Position numbers and translations under genes: made by a program. Positions 28,573 to 37,886 of a stretch of DNA of 64,000 bases are shown one piece after another (the stretch's first letter is position 1; each line of letters opens with the position of its first letter). Under the pieces are notes generated by a model, which was given only the letters and a program-made list of their open reading frames with translations, ran no database searches and had not been told where the DNA came from. The DNA lies in the NCBI GenBank assembly GCA_947488625.1, contig CANKZR010000003.1:124001-188000 (forward strand), in the 5' to 3' direction. This stretch comes from an uncultured Sphingomonadaceae bacterium. GTDB taxonomy: Bacteria > Pseudomonadota > Alphaproteobacteria > Sphingomonadales > Sphingomonadaceae.

Positions 28573-29673
28573 TCAGTCGTCTTTGCGCCGGACGCTTTCG
28601 TCACGAATGGGTGTGTTGGGCACGCCGGCCACCGGTCCATCCATACGCGCCATTACCAGCAATTGTCCGCGGTCCCAATTGGGTTCCTTGGTCGGCTCCC
28701 ACGAGCCCGATATCGTTTCTTTCAGGGCCGAGAAGACGTAACCGATCTTTTCGGGGAAGCTGGTGTATATGCGGTGGTCCCATGCCAGTTCGGCCTGCTG
28801 CACCACTTCTTCACCGATCGCGCCGTAGATATTGGCAGCAGACAAGACGGCCCAGCGCTGGCGGAACTTCAGCCGTCCGGCCCCGATCCGCGCCCGTGCA
28901 TCGTGCAATTGCGCCATCTTTACCAAACGCCGGGTAAGCTTCACCAGGCTATCGCGATATTGCGGGCGCATCACCTCGCCAGGCGGAATGTCGAACTCGG
29001 CCAGCCATTCCGTGGGCAGATAGCAGCGGCCCGCCACCTCGTCGTCGGAGATGTCGCGGGCGATGTTGTTGAGCTGGAAGGCAAGACCAAGATCGCAGGC
29101 GCGGTCCAGCGTATCCTGCGCATCGGCGGGCACGCCCATCACCTTCGCCATCATAACGCCCACGGCGCCCGCCACGTGATAGCAATAGCGCATCAGATCA
29201 CCCTCGGTGCGCGGGCGCCAGCCTTTCGCATCCAGCGCGAAACCATCGATCACGTCGTCGCACATCTCGCGCGTGATACCCGTTTCGGCGGCCACCAGGC
29301 CCAGTGCATCGAAGGCGATGTCGGCAGTGGGCTGGCCGTCGAGCGCCCGGTGCGTCAGCACGCGTACGGCTTCCACCCGGTCCTGCGCATTGGCCTCGCT
29401 GAGGTTCAGCACGTCACCGCCGTTGCGGAACCCGTGGTCCTGCCCGTCGACAATATCGTCGCAGCGCCGGCACCAGGCATAGAGCAGGTGCGCGCGTTCC
29501 CGCGTTGCCTTGTCGAACAACAGGCTGGCCACAGCAAAGCTCTTGGAGCCTTGCGAGATACTTTCGCGGGATCGGCTCACCAGCGCCGCGCGCGAACGCC
29601 CGCCGCCTGCCTGGCGCGGCGTGGACTTGACCAGCTGGCTTGCCACCAGCGGACGCGGCTTTACCCGTTTCAA
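28573..29673 (-). CDS. crtB: Phytoene synthase
   Basis: The 366-residue prenyl synthase joins two geranylgeranyl diphosphates into phytoene, the first committed carotenoid step. Both aspartate-rich motifs are seen: AWCRRCDDIVD near residue 66 and NNIARDISDDEVAGRCYLP near residue 205. About 35 basic N-terminal residues precede the usual SKSF start of homologues. It overlaps the upstream LOG-family gene by four bases (ATGA), so the two are coupled within the crtY-crtI-LOG-crtB operon. Confidence 0.93.
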   Translation of the reverse strand: MKRVKPRPLVASQLVKSTPRQAGGGRSRAALVSRSRESISQGSKSFAVASLLFDKATRERAHLLYAWCRRCDDIVDGQDHGFRNGGDVLNLSEANAQDRVEAVRVLTHRALDGQPTADIAFDALGLVAAETGITREMCDDVIDGFALDAKGWRPRTEGDLMRYCYHVAGAVGVMMAKVMGVPADAQDTLDRACDLGLAFQLNNIARDISDDEVAGRCYLPTEWLAEFDIPPGEVMRPQYRDSLVKLTRRLVKMAQLHDARARIGAGRLKFRQRWAVLSAANIYGAIGEEVVQQAELAWDHRIYTSFPEKIGYVFSALKETISGSWEPTKEPNWDRGQLLVMARMDGPVAGVPNTPIRDESVRRKDD

Positions 29674-30263
29674 AGGTCGTCCGCGCGCATTTGCACGATG
29701 GTCTGAATGGGCTCAAAGGCTGCCATCTTGTCGAGCAATTCCTCAATAGTTTCGCCCACGATCACGATGTCGCGGTGCGCTTCCCTGACGAAGCCTGTAT
29801 TGGCCATATGTCGGTTAAAAGCCACAAGTCCGTCATAATATCCCATGGCGTTGAGAAGTCCGACGGGTTTGTTGTGGTAGCCAAGTTGCGCCCAACTGAC
29901 CGCTTCCCACAACTCGTCCATCGTGCCGACGCCGCCGGGCAGAGTGACAAATCCGTCTGAAAGATCGGTAAATGCCTGTTTGCGCTGGTGCATCGTGTCC
30001 ACCACGTGCAGCTCGGTGCAATCGGTATTGGCCACTTCCATGTCCACCAGCGCCTGCGGAATCACGCCGATGACCTCGCCGCCCGCCTCCAGCGCGGCAT
30101 AGGCGATTGCGCCCATCAATCCCGCCTTGCCGCCACCATAGACCACGCCAATGCCCCGCTCGGCCAGCATGGTGCCGACCTTGCGGGCGAGTTCGATATA
30201 ACGCGGGTCCGCCGGAGTGGCGGAGCCGCAGTAGAGCGCGAGGCGATTGAAACGATCAGACAT
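29670..30263 (-). CDS. LOG-family protein (cytokinin riboside 5'-monophosphate phosphoribohydrolase-like)
   Basis: The 197-residue Rossmann protein has the LOG signatures VVYGGGKAGLMGAIA, MHQRKQAFTDLSDGF and LPGGVGTMDELWEAVSW. LOG enzymes split nucleoside 5'-monophosphates into base and ribose 5-phosphate, and many bacterial ones act on AMP or modified AMP. Its position between crtI and crtB, overlapping crtB by four bases, is curious. No link to carotenoids is established, so it may simply be carried in the operon. Confidence 0.9.
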   Translation of the reverse strand: MSDRFNRLALYCGSATPADPRYIELARKVGTMLAERGIGVVYGGGKAGLMGAIAYAALEAGGEVIGVIPQALVDMEVANTDCTELHVVDTMHQRKQAFTDLSDGFVTLPGGVGTMDELWEAVSWAQLGYHNKPVGLLNAMGYYDGLVAFNRHMANTGFVREAHRDIVIVGETIEELLDKMAAFEPIQTIVQMRADDL

Positions 30264-30287
30264 GGCTGAACGCCCTAGTCGGGCATT

Positions 30288-31784
30288 TCAGGATGACAAG
30301 TCCTCGATCATCAACCCTGCCGTTGCCTTGGCGCTGCCGACGACACCGGGGATGCCTGCACCGGGGTGCGTGCCTGCGCCGACGAGGTAGAAATTGTCGA
30401 TCACGTCGTCACGGTTGTGGCCGCGGAAAAAGGCGCTTTGCCACAATACCGGCTCAAGGCTGAAGGCGCTGCCGAGATGGGCGTTGAGGTCCTGCCCGAA
30501 GTCCTTGGGCGCATAGTGGAACTTGGTCACGATGCGATCGTGGATATCCGGGATCAGGCGACGGCCCACCTCGTCGAGGATGCGCTTTTCCAGCTCCGGC
30601 CCCACCTCGTCCCAGTTGATCGGCATCTTGCCCATGTGGGCTACGGGCACCAGCGCGTAGAACGTGCTCATTCCCTCGGGCGCCATGCTGGGATCGGTGA
30701 CGGTGGGGTGGTGCAGGTAGATGGAGAAATCGGCAGGCAGGATGCCTTTGGAATAGATATCGTCCAGCAGTCCGTGATAGCGCGGACCGAACAGGATCAT
30801 GTGGTGCGGAATGCCCGGCCACGTGCCCTCGATACCGAAATGCACGACGAACAGGGATGGTGAGAAGCTCTTTTTCGCGAGGGCCTTGGCCTGCGTCTTG
30901 CCGCGATAGCTGTCGCCCAGCAGATCGCGGTAGGAATGCATGATATCGGCGTTGCTGGCGACCGCATCGAAACGCTGGCTCCAGCCGCTCTTGGTATGCA
31001 CGGCCTTGGCGCGCTTGCCTTCGGTTTCCACGCGGGTAACGCCGTCGCCCACACGCATCGTGCCGCCCAGCCGCTCGAAATGGCGCACCATGCCGGCAAT
31101 CAGGCGATTGGTGCCGCCGCGCGTCCACCAGACGCCGCCATCCTTCTCCAGCTTGTGGATCAGGGCGTAGATACTGGAGGTCTTCATCGGACTGCCGCCA
31201 ACCAGCAGGGTGTGGAAGCTCAGTGCCTCGCGCAGCTTCTCGTTCTTGATGTATTTCGACACCATCGAATAGACACTGCGCCACGCCTGCTTCTTCATCA
31301 GCGCGGGCGCGGCCTTGATCATGCTCTTGAAATTCAGGAAGGGGACGGTGCCCAGCTTCACATAGCCTTCCTCGTAAACCCCGGCGGCATATTCCAGAAA
31401 ACGGTCATAGCCCTCCACATCGGCGGGTTCGAGCTTCATGATCTCGTTGCGCAGGTTCTTTTCGTCATTCGAATAATCGAAGTTCACACCGTCGGGCCAG
31501 TTCAGCCGATAGAACGGCATGACCGGCATCAGTTCAAGGTCCTCGGCCATGTCGTGGCCCGACAATTCCCACAGTTGACGCAGGCAATCGGGGTCCGTCA
31601 CCACGGTCGGCCCGGCATCGAAGGTGAAGCCGTCCTTTTCCCAATAGTAGGCGCGGCCGCCCGGCTTGTCGCGGCTTTCCACAACGGTGGTGGCGATGCC
31701 TGCGCTTTGCAGCCGGATGGCCAGTGCCATACCGCCGAAACCGGCACCTATGACGCATGCGGTCTTGCCTTCGGGAGTGCTCAT
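30288..31784 (-). CDS. crtI: Phytoene desaturase
   Basis: The 498-residue FAD enzyme converts phytoene to lycopene by successive desaturations. It has the N-terminal ACVIGAGFGGMALAIRLQ, FTFDAGPTVVTDP, substrate-domain HTLLVGGSPMKTSSIYA and the C-terminal bacterial-CrtI FAD motif FYLVGAGTHPGAGIPGVVGS. AAGGA is seven bases before the ATG. The start overlaps the crtY stop by four bases and the next gene follows after 24 bases. Confidence 0.95.
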   Translation of the reverse strand: MSTPEGKTACVIGAGFGGMALAIRLQSAGIATTVVESRDKPGGRAYYWEKDGFTFDAGPTVVTDPDCLRQLWELSGHDMAEDLELMPVMPFYRLNWPDGVNFDYSNDEKNLRNEIMKLEPADVEGYDRFLEYAAGVYEEGYVKLGTVPFLNFKSMIKAAPALMKKQAWRSVYSMVSKYIKNEKLREALSFHTLLVGGSPMKTSSIYALIHKLEKDGGVWWTRGGTNRLIAGMVRHFERLGGTMRVGDGVTRVETEGKRAKAVHTKSGWSQRFDAVASNADIMHSYRDLLGDSYRGKTQAKALAKKSFSPSLFVVHFGIEGTWPGIPHHMILFGPRYHGLLDDIYSKGILPADFSIYLHHPTVTDPSMAPEGMSTFYALVPVAHMGKMPINWDEVGPELEKRILDEVGRRLIPDIHDRIVTKFHYAPKDFGQDLNAHLGSAFSLEPVLWQSAFFRGHNRDDVIDNFYLVGAGTHPGAGIPGVVGSAKATAGLMIEDLSS

Positions 31785-33025
31785 TGGTGATCCTTGCAAG
31801 GGGGTTTGGAAAGGGGAGGGGAAGAGGACAGCAGCGCCCCGATGGCGCGGCCCACAGGAACAGGCGGTTTGCCCACCAGCACCCGCAGTTTCTGTGCGGC
31901 AGAGGACCGCCCGGCATAGAAGCGTTCGATTAGGGCAGGCGACAGGCGGTAGAAGCGTTCGAAGACCTTGTACCGTTCCGCGGGCCGTGCTGCCCCGAAC
32001 AGCATGGAACCCAGGAACCGGTAATATCCCATTGCGGACCAGTGCTGCCGCGCGCGCATTTCCAGCTTGGCGGCCAGTTGCTCCCCCGAAAGGTCTGCAT
32101 CCTCGGCCACCGCCAACGCCACGTTCACGGCAATAGGCAGGGTATAGCTGGTGAGCGGATGAACGAAACCGCCCCGCGCACCTGCCAGGGCCACGCCGTC
32201 GGTGTGCTGATCGCGCTGATAAGCGCGAAAATCACCGCCGGTGATGACGGGCAACACGCCGGTCTCGAACCCGACCGGTTCGCCGCTCCACCCCATCTGC
32301 TGCTGATATTCGTCGATACGGGCGGACAGCAGCGAACGATCCAGTTCCGGCTTGTCGGCGTAATAGGTGTCTTCGATAAACAGGTCGTGCGCGCCCAGCG
32401 GCAGCACATAGACAAAGCGATAGGCACCCGGATCGGCGACCGGGGCGCCTGCATTCCCGTCCGTTCCGTAAGGAGCAAGTTGATCGACCGCCGCGTCCAT
32501 GATGACGGGGTGTGCAACGCCATGCGGCTGGGGCGTGCGCAGATGGCGGCCCATGAACACCTGCCACCCGCCTTCGAGCCTGCTGGTGGAGGTGAAGCCA
32601 CGGCAATCGATCACGGCGCGGGCTGTGATACGGGTGCCATCGGCAAGGGTCACGCCGTCCGCTTCGAGCGAGACGACCTCGCGCTCTGTTAGTATGGTGT
32701 CGTCAGCCAGTTCCCGACGCACGCAGGCGGCGAAATCCTCGCTGGCGAGGGACCGATAGGCAGTGCCGAGATGGCGGCGATAGGCAGGGAAGCGGACGTG
32801 GTAGCCGTCGTCCCACTCGGCTTTGCGAAAATGCGCCATAAGCGCAGTGCCTGCGGCCGAAAGATCGCTGGCAAACCAACTCCAGCGATGATTGCCGCCC
32901 AGTTCAGGCCCGGCTTCCACCAGCCTTACGGCCAGTTCCGGCCGGTGCCGCGCCAGCGCCAGCGCGATCAGACCGCCGGAAAGGCCGCCTCCGATGATGG
33001 CAATGTCGCAGTCGCGTCCGCTCAT
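31781..33025 (-). CDS. crtY: Lycopene beta-cyclase
   Basis: The 414-residue flavoprotein cyclises lycopene to beta-carotene. It has DIAIIGGGLSGGLIALALA, the CrtY-type EAGPELGGNHRWSWF, DCRGF and the catalytic region VLPLGAHDLFIEDTYYAD. It is the first gene of the carotenoid operon and lies divergent from an OmpV-like gene 127 bases away. Together with crtI and crtB it gives beta-carotene. Hydroxylase or ketolase genes for further modification are not in the window. Confidence 0.93.
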   Translation of the reverse strand: MSGRDCDIAIIGGGLSGGLIALALARHRPELAVRLVEAGPELGGNHRWSWFASDLSAAGTALMAHFRKAEWDDGYHVRFPAYRRHLGTAYRSLASEDFAACVRRELADDTILTEREVVSLEADGVTLADGTRITARAVIDCRGFTSTSRLEGGWQVFMGRHLRTPQPHGVAHPVIMDAAVDQLAPYGTDGNAGAPVADPGAYRFVYVLPLGAHDLFIEDTYYADKPELDRSLLSARIDEYQQQMGWSGEPVGFETGVLPVITGGDFRAYQRDQHTDGVALAGARGGFVHPLTSYTLPIAVNVALAVAEDADLSGEQLAAKLEMRARQHWSAMGYYRFLGSMLFGAARPAERYKVFERFYRLSPALIERFYAGRSSAAQKLRVLVGKPPVPVGRAIGALLSSSPPLSKPPCKDHQ

Positions 33026-33152
33026 GCTGTGCGCCTTAGCCTATTGACGAGGCCGCGCAATCACAGCCCTTGGTCCGGTATTGAAATGCAACGCATGGTA
33101 GGAACCTGCGACGCCAGTGTCCGTTCTAGGGCAAAACAAGACGGGAAATCTT

Positions 33153-34052
33153 ATGAACATCAGGCAATTTTCGCCCTCCGCCATGACTCTTGGCGCAATC
33201 CTCGTCGCAATCTCGGCGCAACCTGCTTTGGCTCAGGACATTGACCGCGTGGAAGTCGCACCGCCGGTGGTGGACATGGACGACACAGCCTTCTCCGGAG
33301 ATTACTTGTCCATAGGCGCAGGCGTGGCCATCAGTCCGTCCTATTCCGGATCGGACGATTACGTCTTCAATGTCCTCCCCATCGTGCAAGGCTCGCTGGG
33401 CGGGGTCGATATCTCACCACGGGCGGGCGGCGTTACGCTGGACTTCATTCAGGACCCGGCCGATGGCGTGGGCTTCGACCTTGGCGTGGCAGGCCGTTTG
33501 CGCGCCGACCGGGCGCAGCAGATCGAGGACGAGGTCGTGCTCGATTACATCGAGCTGGATCGCGCCATCGAAGTCGGCCCCAGTGTAGGCGTGAATTTTC
33601 CTCAAGTGCTCAATCCCTATGACAGCCTGTCGATCGGCACGGACGTGATGTGGGATGTAAACGGCGCGCACGAAGGTATGGTGGTGTCGCCCTCCATCTC
33701 CTATTTCACCCCGCTTTCCCGCTCTATCGTTGCGAGCCTTTCGGTTTCTGCAGAGTGGGCGGACGAGGATTTCCAGGATTACTATTTCGCCGTCGATGAT
33801 GCCGACTACATCGGCCCCGGCGCTGCACCGCTTGCCGAGTTCGATCCCGATGGCGGCGGCTTTACGAAAGCAGGCGTGAACCTGCTTCTGGGCATCGACC
33901 TTGATGGCGATGTGACCAACGGCGGGCTGGGTCTGGTACTAATCGGCGGCTATTCGCGCGTGCTGGGCGATGCGGCGGACACACCCTTCACCAGCGTACG
34001 TGGCAGCAAGGACCAGTTCCTAGGTGCCGTGGGCATCGGTTACACGTTCTGA
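33153..34052 (+). CDS. MipA/OmpV-family outer-membrane protein
   Basis: The 299-residue protein has a signal peptide (PSAMTLGAILVAISAQPALA, cleavage after ALA) and a beta-barrel ending in phenylalanine (FLGAVGIGYTF), as outer-membrane proteins do. The opening GDYLSIGAGVAISPSYSGSD is typical of MipA/OmpV. MipA in E. coli scaffolds murein synthesis enzymes, but most relatives are uncharacterised. The ATG at 33153 follows GGGA; an upstream start at 33117 would precede the signal peptide by 12 unneeded residues. Confidence 0.8.
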   Translation: MNIRQFSPSAMTLGAILVAISAQPALAQDIDRVEVAPPVVDMDDTAFSGDYLSIGAGVAISPSYSGSDDYVFNVLPIVQGSLGGVDISPRAGGVTLDFIQDPADGVGFDLGVAGRLRADRAQQIEDEVVLDYIELDRAIEVGPSVGVNFPQVLNPYDSLSIGTDVMWDVNGAHEGMVVSPSISYFTPLSRSIVASLSVSAEWADEDFQDYYFAVDDADYIGPGAAPLAEFDPDGGGFTKAGVNLLLGIDLDGDVTNGGLGLVLIGGYSRVLGDAADTPFTSVRGSKDQFLGAVGIGYTF

Positions 34053-34073
34053 CGTTTTGCCTGAAGTGCGCGG

Positions 34074-34385
34074 CTATTCTGCCGCGACTGCCATTTCCGC
34101 TGCAAGACTGGCGAGTTCTCGCAGCGCAGTCATATGCCGGTCGAAAGCTATCGCTCCGTCCTTGGTAAAAGCTGCCCATGTCCGTTGCCGTCCCTCGCTT
34201 TTGGCTTTTTGAAGTCGGACGTAACCCACCTCGGAAAGGGCGGAGAGGTGCTTTGACAATACCGAATCGCTGACACCGATGATGTCACGCAGGGTGGCGA
34301 ATTCGATATCGTCCACTCGCGCCAGCACTGCCGCAATCTGCAGCCGTGCCGGCGGATGGAGTACACTATCTATCGCCACGCTCAT
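34074..34385 (-). CDS. Small winged-helix transcriptional regulator (HTH_27-like)
   Basis: The 103-residue protein is a compact winged helix: RLQIAAVLARVDDIEFATL, then LRDIIGVSDSVLSKHLSAL as the recognition helix and KSEGRQRTWAAFTKDGAIAF as wing. It has no sensor domain. Such MarR/ArsR-like single-domain proteins are typically coded with a small membrane protein, as here: the upstream gene ends inside its start (ATGA overlap). Three palindromes before the operon are likely autoregulatory sites. Confidence 0.8.
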   Translation of the reverse strand: MSVAIDSVLHPPARLQIAAVLARVDDIEFATLRDIIGVSDSVLSKHLSALSEVGYVRLQKAKSEGRQRTWAAFTKDGAIAFDRHMTALRELASLAAEMAVAAE

Positions 34386-34834
34386 GATAGACTGCCCGAA
34401 CGTTGCAGGTCGGCATGGAACAGTTTTTGCCACCAGATGCTAGTCAACGTCTCACCCACGAAAACGAGTACTACAACGACAGGAACCCATGGCGTCCAGA
34501 CATGCAGCTTACCTGTCAAGACTATGGCGGCGAGACCGGCGAGGAAGATGAGGAAAGCCAGGAAAAGCGCCGGGCGAGCTGCGCGAGACGAATATCCGCT
34601 AATGAAAACACCGTAGCGCCGCCGGTCGTCATGGACGATCCAGGCAAGACCGCCCAATGCAACGACGAGGCACACCGCCATTCCTGCCGTGCTCAATCCC
34701 CAGCCGAGTAGGAACAACGCCTCGATCGCGCCAAATGCGGCATGACGCCAGAGCGGCCAGGTCATCTGTTCTGCCATTTGTCGATCCATGCGTTCTACGC
34801 TGTCCAGCGCGACGCGGGCTTCTTCTCTATCCAT
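34382..34834 (-). CDS. Membrane protein co-encoded with a winged-helix regulator
   Basis: The 150-residue protein has a hydrophilic start (REEARVALDSVERMDRQMAE) and four membrane segments in two pairs, at about 31-67 and 91-132. AAAGG lies seven bases before the ATG at 34832-34834. It is first in a two-gene operon with the regulator. Pairs of this kind occur widely, and the membrane protein may sequester or inform the regulator. No enzymatic motif is seen. Confidence 0.7.
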   Translation of the reverse strand: MDREEARVALDSVERMDRQMAEQMTWPLWRHAAFGAIEALFLLGWGLSTAGMAVCLVVALGGLAWIVHDDRRRYGVFISGYSSRAARPALFLAFLIFLAGLAAIVLTGKLHVWTPWVPVVVVLVFVGETLTSIWWQKLFHADLQRSGSLS

Positions 34835-34848
34835 TGTATGGCCTTTCA

Positions 34849-34865
34849 CTTTCCAATCTGGAAAG
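34849..34865. promoter_or_regulatory. Operator-like palindrome CTTTCCA-ATC-TGGAAAG
   Basis: Perfect 7-bp arms surround a three-base spacer. It is the nearest of three such sites to the start of the membrane-protein/regulator operon, 14 bases upstream of its ATG. Confidence 0.65.
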
Positions 34866-34877
34866 AGTTAGGCGTCG

Positions 34878-34894
34878 CTTTCCAGTTTGGCAAC
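34878..34894. promoter_or_regulatory. Degenerate copy of the CTTTCCA-N3-TGGAAAG site
   Basis: The left arm CTTTCCA is perfect, while the right arm reads TGGCAAC, so five of seven positions pair. Centre-to-centre it is 29 bases from the first site and 23 from the third. Confidence 0.5.
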
Positions 34895-34900
34895 TTAAAA

Positions 34901-34917
34901 CTTTCCAATATGGAAAG
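34901..34917. promoter_or_regulatory. Operator-like palindrome CTTTCCA-ATA-TGGAAAG
   Basis: This is a second perfect copy with only the three-base spacer changed. It lies between the operon and the convergent-side end of the S9 peptidase gene at 34988. Confidence 0.65.
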
Positions 34918-34987
34918 TTATCGCTCGCTTCCACAAAAAAGGGGAGCAACCGCGAGGCTGCTCCCCCTTCTGGCGTTGACCGACGAT

Positions 34988-37033
34988 CTAGTCTTCGTCG
35001 TCGATCATCAGTTCAGGACGGGCGGGCGGCAGCGGTGCGTCGCGGTCGCCCGTCATCAGGTAGGTGTCAAACCAGCGCATCATGCGCAGGTTGTAGTCGT
35101 AACGCGCAGCAGCATTGGCATTGCCGTGCCCTTCGCCGGGATACTGCACATGGCGCAGCGGCGTGTCGGGACGGCGCAGCTTGATATAGCGATAGAGTTC
35201 CAGGCTCTGGCCCGGATCGACGCGGGTATCGGCGGTGCCGTGCATGATCAGCAACGGGGTATCGGCACGGTCGGTGTAGTAGATCGGGCTGACTTCGAGG
35301 AAGTGCTGCCAGTCTTCCCAGGGCCACTGGCGCGCGTGGACCAGATACATCTCGTTCGGGATGTCACCCGTGCCCACTTTGCTGATCTGGTTGGAAATGC
35401 CGACGAACATGACGCCCGCGGCAAATTCTTCCGAGTTGTAGGTGGACGACCACGCCGTGGCATAGCCGCCGTAGGAACCGCCGGTAATGCCGACACGGTC
35501 GGGATCGGCGACACCCATCTCGACAAGGAAGTTCTTCGCATCCACCAGGTCGGTGAATTCGGGATCGGTGTAGTTACCCGAATGCTGCTTGGAAAAGTCC
35601 ACGCCATAGGCGGTGGAACCGCGATAGTTGGGCAGGAACACGGCATAGCCCTGTCCTGCGGCAACCTGTCCCGGTCCGCTGTAATTTGTGACCCAGCCGT
35701 TGCTTTCGTGCGCTTCGGGTCCGCCGTGCACGTCGAAGATGGTCGGCGCGCCTCCGCTGGGAACACCGTCGACCGGCAGGATCAGGATGCCTTCCACTTC
35801 CTGCCCGTCGCTGGCCTGGTAGGTATAGGTACGCTGCTCTCCGAAATCGATGTCCGCAAGCCACGGGTTGTGGTTGGTCCAACGGGTGAACTCGCCGCGG
35901 TTGAACGCGAACAGTTCGTTAGGATGCTGGGGCGAATTGGCTTCCACCATCAGCCGGTTTCCGCCCTGTTCCAGGCTGGTGAGGATCAGGTCGCCGGGGA
36001 TGTACTCACGTTCTTCATCCCCGCTGTCGGAATAGAAGCGCAGCACGCTTTGCGCGCCGACATGGATGATGGCGGCCAGGCGACCATCGGCCATCCACTC
36101 GGTATCCACCGCCGCTTCGGCTGCACCTTCGTTCAGCGCGCGATATTCGCCTGTCGCCGTGTTCACCAGGTGCAATGTGGTGGCGGCAGGATCGTTCTCA
36201 TCGACGCCGGCGATCAGCGAAAGCTGCCTGCCGTCGGGGGAAAACTCCACGTCGCCCAGCTTGCCCGGTGTTTCCACGGTCAACAAATTCCCGGACGCCA
36301 GATTGAGCAGGTGAACACGCTGCGAGGTGAGCGAATCATCCACCAGCGGCGAAGGCGCGGATACGATCATCGCGGTCTCGCCATCGGGCGACAGGTCGAA
36401 GCTGCTGACATAGCCGGGCACGTCGATCTCGCGCGGCTCTGCGTCCACGTCGCCGCCGGTCATGGCCTGCGTCACGTCGGCCACGAACATGCGATTGAAC
36501 TCGAATTCTTCCTCGTAGACCACGGAATTGAAGCCATCCTCGGCTTCGGCATCGCGGTCCTCGTCCGGGGCGGCGGCGGTGAGCATGTAGACCTGCCCGC
36601 CATCGGGAGAGAAGGCATAGCCGCGCACGGCCACATCGCTGACGCCCGCAAGCTTGCGGTAGGAGCCGCCATCGACCGGAATGCCCCATACCGCGCGGTC
36701 GTCATCCTCAGCGCTCCACAGGAAGGTGGCCATCGATCCGTCGGGGGTGAAGCCGATGGACGAGACGCTCATATCCTCCGGCAGATAGGCGCGCACGTCC
36801 ATCGCGCCGTCAGCCAGGTACAACTGCTGGTCGGGCGTGCCGTTGTCCTCTCCCGCTGTCACGTCGGGCGAATGGATGCGGGTATAGGCAACGTGATTGC
36901 CATCTTGCGAAACGGCCACGGTGCCGGTGTATTCGATGCGCGCGACGTCCTCTGGCGTCATGTCGCGGGCGAGGGCGGGCGTGGCGGGAAGTGTCAATGC
37001 CGAGGCAAGCAGGGCAGAACGTAGGAGAGTCAT
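34988..37033 (-). CDS. S9-family prolyl oligopeptidase-type serine peptidase, exported
   Basis: The 681-residue protein has a signal peptide (LLRSALLASALTLPATPALA), an N-terminal beta-propeller of WD40/TolB-like repeats (for example PDGSMATFLWSAED and SPDGGQVYMLTAA) and a C-terminal alpha/beta hydrolase. The catalytic residues are the Ser in GITGGSYGGYATAW, the Asp in HGTADTRVDPGQS and the His in YPGEGHGN. It resembles dipeptidyl/acylaminoacyl peptidases and is probably periplasmic, degrading peptides. It is a single gene; the downstream side faces the triple palindrome region. Confidence 0.92.
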   Translation of the reverse strand: MTLLRSALLASALTLPATPALARDMTPEDVARIEYTGTVAVSQDGNHVAYTRIHSPDVTAGEDNGTPDQQLYLADGAMDVRAYLPEDMSVSSIGFTPDGSMATFLWSAEDDDRAVWGIPVDGGSYRKLAGVSDVAVRGYAFSPDGGQVYMLTAAAPDEDRDAEAEDGFNSVVYEEEFEFNRMFVADVTQAMTGGDVDAEPREIDVPGYVSSFDLSPDGETAMIVSAPSPLVDDSLTSQRVHLLNLASGNLLTVETPGKLGDVEFSPDGRQLSLIAGVDENDPAATTLHLVNTATGEYRALNEGAAEAAVDTEWMADGRLAAIIHVGAQSVLRFYSDSGDEEREYIPGDLILTSLEQGGNRLMVEANSPQHPNELFAFNRGEFTRWTNHNPWLADIDFGEQRTYTYQASDGQEVEGILILPVDGVPSGGAPTIFDVHGGPEAHESNGWVTNYSGPGQVAAGQGYAVFLPNYRGSTAYGVDFSKQHSGNYTDPEFTDLVDAKNFLVEMGVADPDRVGITGGSYGGYATAWSSTYNSEEFAAGVMFVGISNQISKVGTGDIPNEMYLVHARQWPWEDWQHFLEVSPIYYTDRADTPLLIMHGTADTRVDPGQSLELYRYIKLRRPDTPLRHVQYPGEGHGNANAAARYDYNLRMMRWFDTYLMTGDRDAPLPPARPELMIDDED

Positions 37034-37190
37034 GTGTTAGGCTAATCCTCTTGTGGTCTGTTACAGTTGCAACCGTTAATAGCGCGCGCAGCGCACAGCG
37101 CAAATGCCTGCTTTTGGAGGGGAAAAGTAACCGCCGTAGCCGAGTGGACGAATCGGGTGTGTAATGGCTCCCCCAGGATCGGAACTGAAA

Positions 37191-37799
37191 ATGACGCAAG
37201 CCGTGCCCGCCCATTTCCTCCGCATCGCCCAGTTTGCGGCCATCGCGCTGACCGCAACCGTGGCGACACAGATCATCTATATCACGGTGGGGAACCTCGG
37301 GATGGAGCCTGACAGGCAGATCATCTGGTCGCTGGAAGTGCTGGCTTTCCTGGCGATCTCGATCACCGGGCTTGCGCTGGTTCGGGCGCGGCCGCTGGTC
37401 GGTGCGGCCATCGCGGCAGGCGGAACGCTCAATACGATACAGGCGGGGATGGGCCTGGTAATGTTCGGCCCGTTGGGAGATGGCGGCGAGGCGCTGGCCC
37501 CTGTTTTCTCTGCCGTGCTTGCCATGGCCTTCCTGCTGTATTTCGCAGGCAAGGTGGCGTTCGGCATTGCCGCGCTGGCCGGTGGCGCAGCGCTGTGGAA
37601 GGATGGAAACGGCGCAACCCGTATCATGGGAATCCTCGCCGCCCTGGCAGGAATGCTGGCGATCGTGCTGAACGGTCTGGCCATCGTTCTGGATGCGCAG
37701 ATGACCTATCTTGCAGGTGGCGCGGGCACGGCGGCAACGTTGCTGCTGGCGCTGGTGCTGGTGCCGGCCACGCGCGGGACTGCAACCAAAGCGGCGTAA
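37191..37799 (+). CDS. Hydrophobic membrane protein of unknown family
   Basis: The 202-residue protein has about six membrane segments, including FAAIALTATVATQIIYITVG, LEVLAFLAISITGLALV and LMAFLLYF-like APVFSAVLAMAFLLYF. It contains no charged catalytic motif. ATG at 37191 has GGA seven bases upstream and is preferred over an ATG nine codons earlier. The family was not recognised; similar unnamed proteins are common in sphingomonads. It is followed after 87 bases by another small membrane protein. Confidence 0.65.
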   Translation: MTQAVPAHFLRIAQFAAIALTATVATQIIYITVGNLGMEPDRQIIWSLEVLAFLAISITGLALVRARPLVGAAIAAGGTLNTIQAGMGLVMFGPLGDGGEALAPVFSAVLAMAFLLYFAGKVAFGIAALAGGAALWKDGNGATRIMGILAALAGMLAIVLNGLAIVLDAQMTYLAGGAGTAATLLLALVLVPATRGTATKAA

Positions 37800-37886
37800 C
37801 GCCCCCCCCGTCATGAAAGGTCATCCGCCGGGAATGGACGAACACGCGCGATCGGCGTAGTCTTTCCTTGGTGGAGGAGAACGACA

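Noticed and set aside
34742-37024. 760-codon frame opposite the S9 peptidase
   Set aside because: Antisense of a gene with a signal peptide and full catalytic triad.
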